A stretch of DNA of 64,000 nucleotides, taken from NCBI RefSeq assembly GCF_021233055.1, contig NZ_CP089538.1:5286501-5350500 (forward strand). The letters run 5' to 3'. This document shows positions 62,151 through 64,000 of this stretch, in pieces (within the stretch, counting starts at the first letter, position 1; each line of letters begins with the position of its first letter). A program made the translations under genes and the position numbers. This DNA is from Spirosoma oryzicola. GTDB lineage: Bacteria; Bacteroidota; Bacteroidia; Cytophagales; Spirosomataceae. Below the pieces are notes generated by a model, which worked only from the letters and a program-made list of their open reading frames with translations, was not told where the DNA came from and made no database searches.

Positions 62151-63779
62151 TTAATTTTTGCCGCCTGATATTTTTCCCGGTTTGGGAGCTACGCCCGGCT
62201 GACTAATTTCGAAGTTCTCTTTCGCTTTGGCATCGGCAACCATCTTGCGTACATCGGCCAGCAATTTCTTGGCATCGTACACCACACCGTCTTTTACCGT
62301 GTACGTTACACCGCCAACCCGTTCTACTTCGTTTTTATCGTTTAGGTGGATGGCCCCCGTTCCGTAAAGCACTTTCAGGTTAGCCAGCGGATTTTGATCG
62401 ACAATGACAAAATCCGCTAGTTTACCTACTTCGACCGAACCGATCTGATCGACCATGCCCAGGGCTTCGGCACCTTTCAGCGTAGCCGCCCGGATCACTT
62501 CGAGGGGGTGAAAACCAGCTTCGCGCAGGAGTTCTAACTCACGGATGTATGCAAAACCGTATAGTTGATAAATGAAGCCGGAATCAGATCCCGCCGTAAC
62601 ACGACCACCCCGGTTTTTGTACTCGTTGATAAATTCCATCCAGAGCTGGTAATTTTTCTTCCAGGCTACTTCTTGCTCGGTTCCCCACGAATGCCAGTAG
62701 GACCCATGCGAAATTCGGCTGGGGCCGTAGAAGCGCCACAGACTCGGCATGGTGTAGTCATCGTGCCACTCAGCGCGTCGGGCCAGCATCAGCTCGCGGT
62801 TGGCTTCATAGATATTAAACGTTGGATCAAGGGTAAAATCGAGGGTAATCAGTTCGTCCATCACTTTGTTCCAACGTTCGCTACCGGGTTTGGCAGCCTG
62901 TTGCCAGAGATTTCCGGCCTCTTCGAAGCGGTTCTGTTCGTTGCTGTAGTTGTACGTTGCCGGATAGTTTTGGACGGTCTTGTTGTCGAACAAGGCTTCG
63001 GGCAGGCCATACCAGTGTTCGAGGGAGGTGAGACCAGCTTTAGCGGTAGCCAGCGCATTCATGCGGGCCACTTCCAATTGCGCGTGATGGCAAGCCGAGC
63101 GCAGACCTAATTTTTTATTTTCTTCCAGGGCCGCCCGGAAAATATTTGGTTCTGCGCCGAAAAACTTGATTCCATCGGCCCCGCGTTTGGCGTTCTGCTG
63201 TACCCAGGCGCGTGCCTGTTCGGGCGTACTGATCGGCTCTTTTGCGCCTTGCCCAAAAACGGTATAGGCTTTTATTCGGGGCGCCGTAATCTCGTTGCGT
63301 TCGCTTTTGGCGCGGTGTTCGAGTACCCAGTCGAGCCCATTCCCGCACGACGGGTCGCGGATGGTAGTGATGCCATGACCAAGCCACAGCTTGAATACAT
63401 ACTCCGCATTGGCACCCTGTGCCTGTCCACCAATATGTCCGTGCATATCCACGAAACCCGGCATCAGGTACATTCCTTCGCAGTTTAGTTCTTTGTCGCC
63501 GGGGTTGGCTTTCGGGCGGCTTTTTGCGTCAATCGGAACGCCCGGATAGCCGACTTGCCGGATCTGGGTAATCCGGTTTTTTTCGACCACAATGTCCATC
63601 GGGCCAACGGGCGGTGCACCCGTACTATTAATCAGCGTAACACCTCGAATGATGAGTTTGCCAAACGGGCCTTCGCCTTCCTGACGCGCCGGGGCTTTCT
63701 CAACCTGGGCGAATAGCGACCGAAAAATGAAACAGTAGCAGCAAACAATTAACAGGAGTCGCGAGTAAGGTTGTATCAT
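62151..63779 (-). CDS. Secreted amidohydrolase
   Basis: A 542-residue metal-dependent amidohydrolase with signal peptide about 1-25 (ending RSLFAQ). The HxH metal motif is in MPGFVDMHGHIGG, a further His pair in RSACHHAQLEVARMNAL and the catalytic Asp in TAGSDSGFIYQLYG. The C-terminal LEVIRAATLKGAEALGMVDQIGSVEVGKLADFVIVDQNPL closes the composite beta domain. It resembles imidazolonepropionase-like exported hydrolases found widely in Bacteroidota. The substrate is unknown. It may share a promoter region with the divergent exported-protein gene at the right edge. Confidence 0.88.
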   Translation of the reverse strand: MIQPYSRLLLIVCCYCFIFRSLFAQVEKAPARQEGEGPFGKLIIRGVTLINSTGAPPVGPMDIVVEKNRITQIRQVGYPGVPIDAKSRPKANPGDKELNCEGMYLMPGFVDMHGHIGGQAQGANAEYVFKLWLGHGITTIRDPSCGNGLDWVLEHRAKSERNEITAPRIKAYTVFGQGAKEPISTPEQARAWVQQNAKRGADGIKFFGAEPNIFRAALEENKKLGLRSACHHAQLEVARMNALATAKAGLTSLEHWYGLPEALFDNKTVQNYPATYNYSNEQNRFEEAGNLWQQAAKPGSERWNKVMDELITLDFTLDPTFNIYEANRELMLARRAEWHDDYTMPSLWRFYGPSRISHGSYWHSWGTEQEVAWKKNYQLWMEFINEYKNRGGRVTAGSDSGFIYQLYGFAYIRELELLREAGFHPLEVIRAATLKGAEALGMVDQIGSVEVGKLADFVIVDQNPLANLKVLYGTGAIHLNDKNEVERVGGVTYTVKDGVVYDAKKLLADVRKMVADAKAKENFEISQPGVAPKPGKISGGKN

Positions 63780-63860
63780 GATTGGGTAATTGTTTGGGTA
63801 AAGAGTTGTAAGATAAGCGAAACTGCCAGACTTTTGCCCGGCCGAATCCTCAAGCGCCTT

Positions 63861-64000
63861 ATGTTCGTTCAGAAAAACTTTTTGCTTATCGTACTTGCCC
63901 TCGCGGTTGTTTTCGCCTTTGCCATGAGAGCAACTATCTTTCAGCAGTCGGCCAGTAGTACAACAGTACCAGCGAATGACACACCAAACGGATTCGACAA
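63861..64000 (+). CDS. Exported or membrane-anchored protein, N-terminal fragment
   Basis: A partial gene cut by the right edge; 46 codons are visible from ATG 63861 (MFVQKNFLLIVLALAVVFAF). A hydrophobic segment (about 6-21) followed by a polar Ser/Thr-rich stretch (QQSASSTTVPANDTPNG) suggests an uncleaved anchor or signal peptide plus linker. The family cannot be told. Confidence 0.55.
   Translation, partial: MFVQKNFLLIVLALAVVFAFAMRATIFQQSASSTTVPANDTPNGFD

Overview
The window looks like chromosome of a cytophagal Bacteroidota, most like Spirosoma and its relatives. This is inferred from protein style and signals: type IX secretion (T9SS) C-terminal sorting domains, an 81-residue ATP synthase epsilon subunit, a complex I NuoG without a molybdopterin domain, an HmuY-type heme lipoprotein, and Bacteroidota promoter motifs (TTG, about 20 bp, TAnnTTTG). 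I see no tRNA, rRNA, transposase, integrase or CRISPR array.

Layout. 1-188: 3' end of an Obg GTPase gene. 250-5532: two tandem secreted esterase-like proteins of the SASA (sialate O-acetylesterase) family, with different numbers of Ig-like modules and T9SS tails. 5751-14144: complex I operon nuoA-J, closed by a terminator with nuoK-N absent. 14216-20472: a secreted PHB-depolymerase-like esterase, a thiolase, a LysM protein whose lytic transglycosylase domain looks catalytically dead (minus strand), and a long acyl-CoA dehydrogenase. The thiolase and the dehydrogenase share a palindromic operator. 20613-21737: a Tat-exported Gfo/Idh/MocA oxidoreductase. 22078-29839: heme uptake operon, in order TonB-dependent receptor, HmuY lipoprotein, periplasmic HmuT, permease HmuU, ATPase HmuV, cytoplasmic HmuS. 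It sits behind a strong promoter flanked by two Fur/DtxR-like palindromes.

29914-36577: an orphan ABC ATPase with a 1011-residue membrane/TPR protein, an aldo/keto reductase and a GH77 amylomaltase. 36865-39493: atpD and atpC with a gene for a small exported protein between them. 39660-43736: a LytS/LytTR two-component pair, an exported intradiol-dioxygenase-like protein, a hypothetical protein and a pirin homologue that has lost its metal ligands. 43819-46737: gcvP. 47135-61711: surface polysaccharide region. Its plus-strand operon encodes CDP-glucose synthesis, 4,6-dehydration, epimerisation, C-methylation and reduction, a CmcI-type methyltransferase and two glycosyltransferases. A minus-strand operon encodes two GT2 enzymes, a DUF2304 protein and a large membrane protein. 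A flippase-like UPF0104 protein follows. 61699-63779: rhaM and a secreted amidohydrolase. An exported-protein gene runs off the right edge.

Long intergenic inverted repeats recur, both as terminators and inside operons (nuo, hmu, atp). Most notable is a 30-nt palindrome present three times, 8-20 nt or so from stop codons or from each other. Two of its copies differ by paired, structure-preserving substitutions. The other leads I rate highest are the histidine-free HmuY, the shared TATGC-NN-GCATA operator, the pseudo-transglycosylase LysM protein, the ligand-less pirin, the gene inserted between atpD and atpC, and the predicted CDP-branched-sugar pathway.
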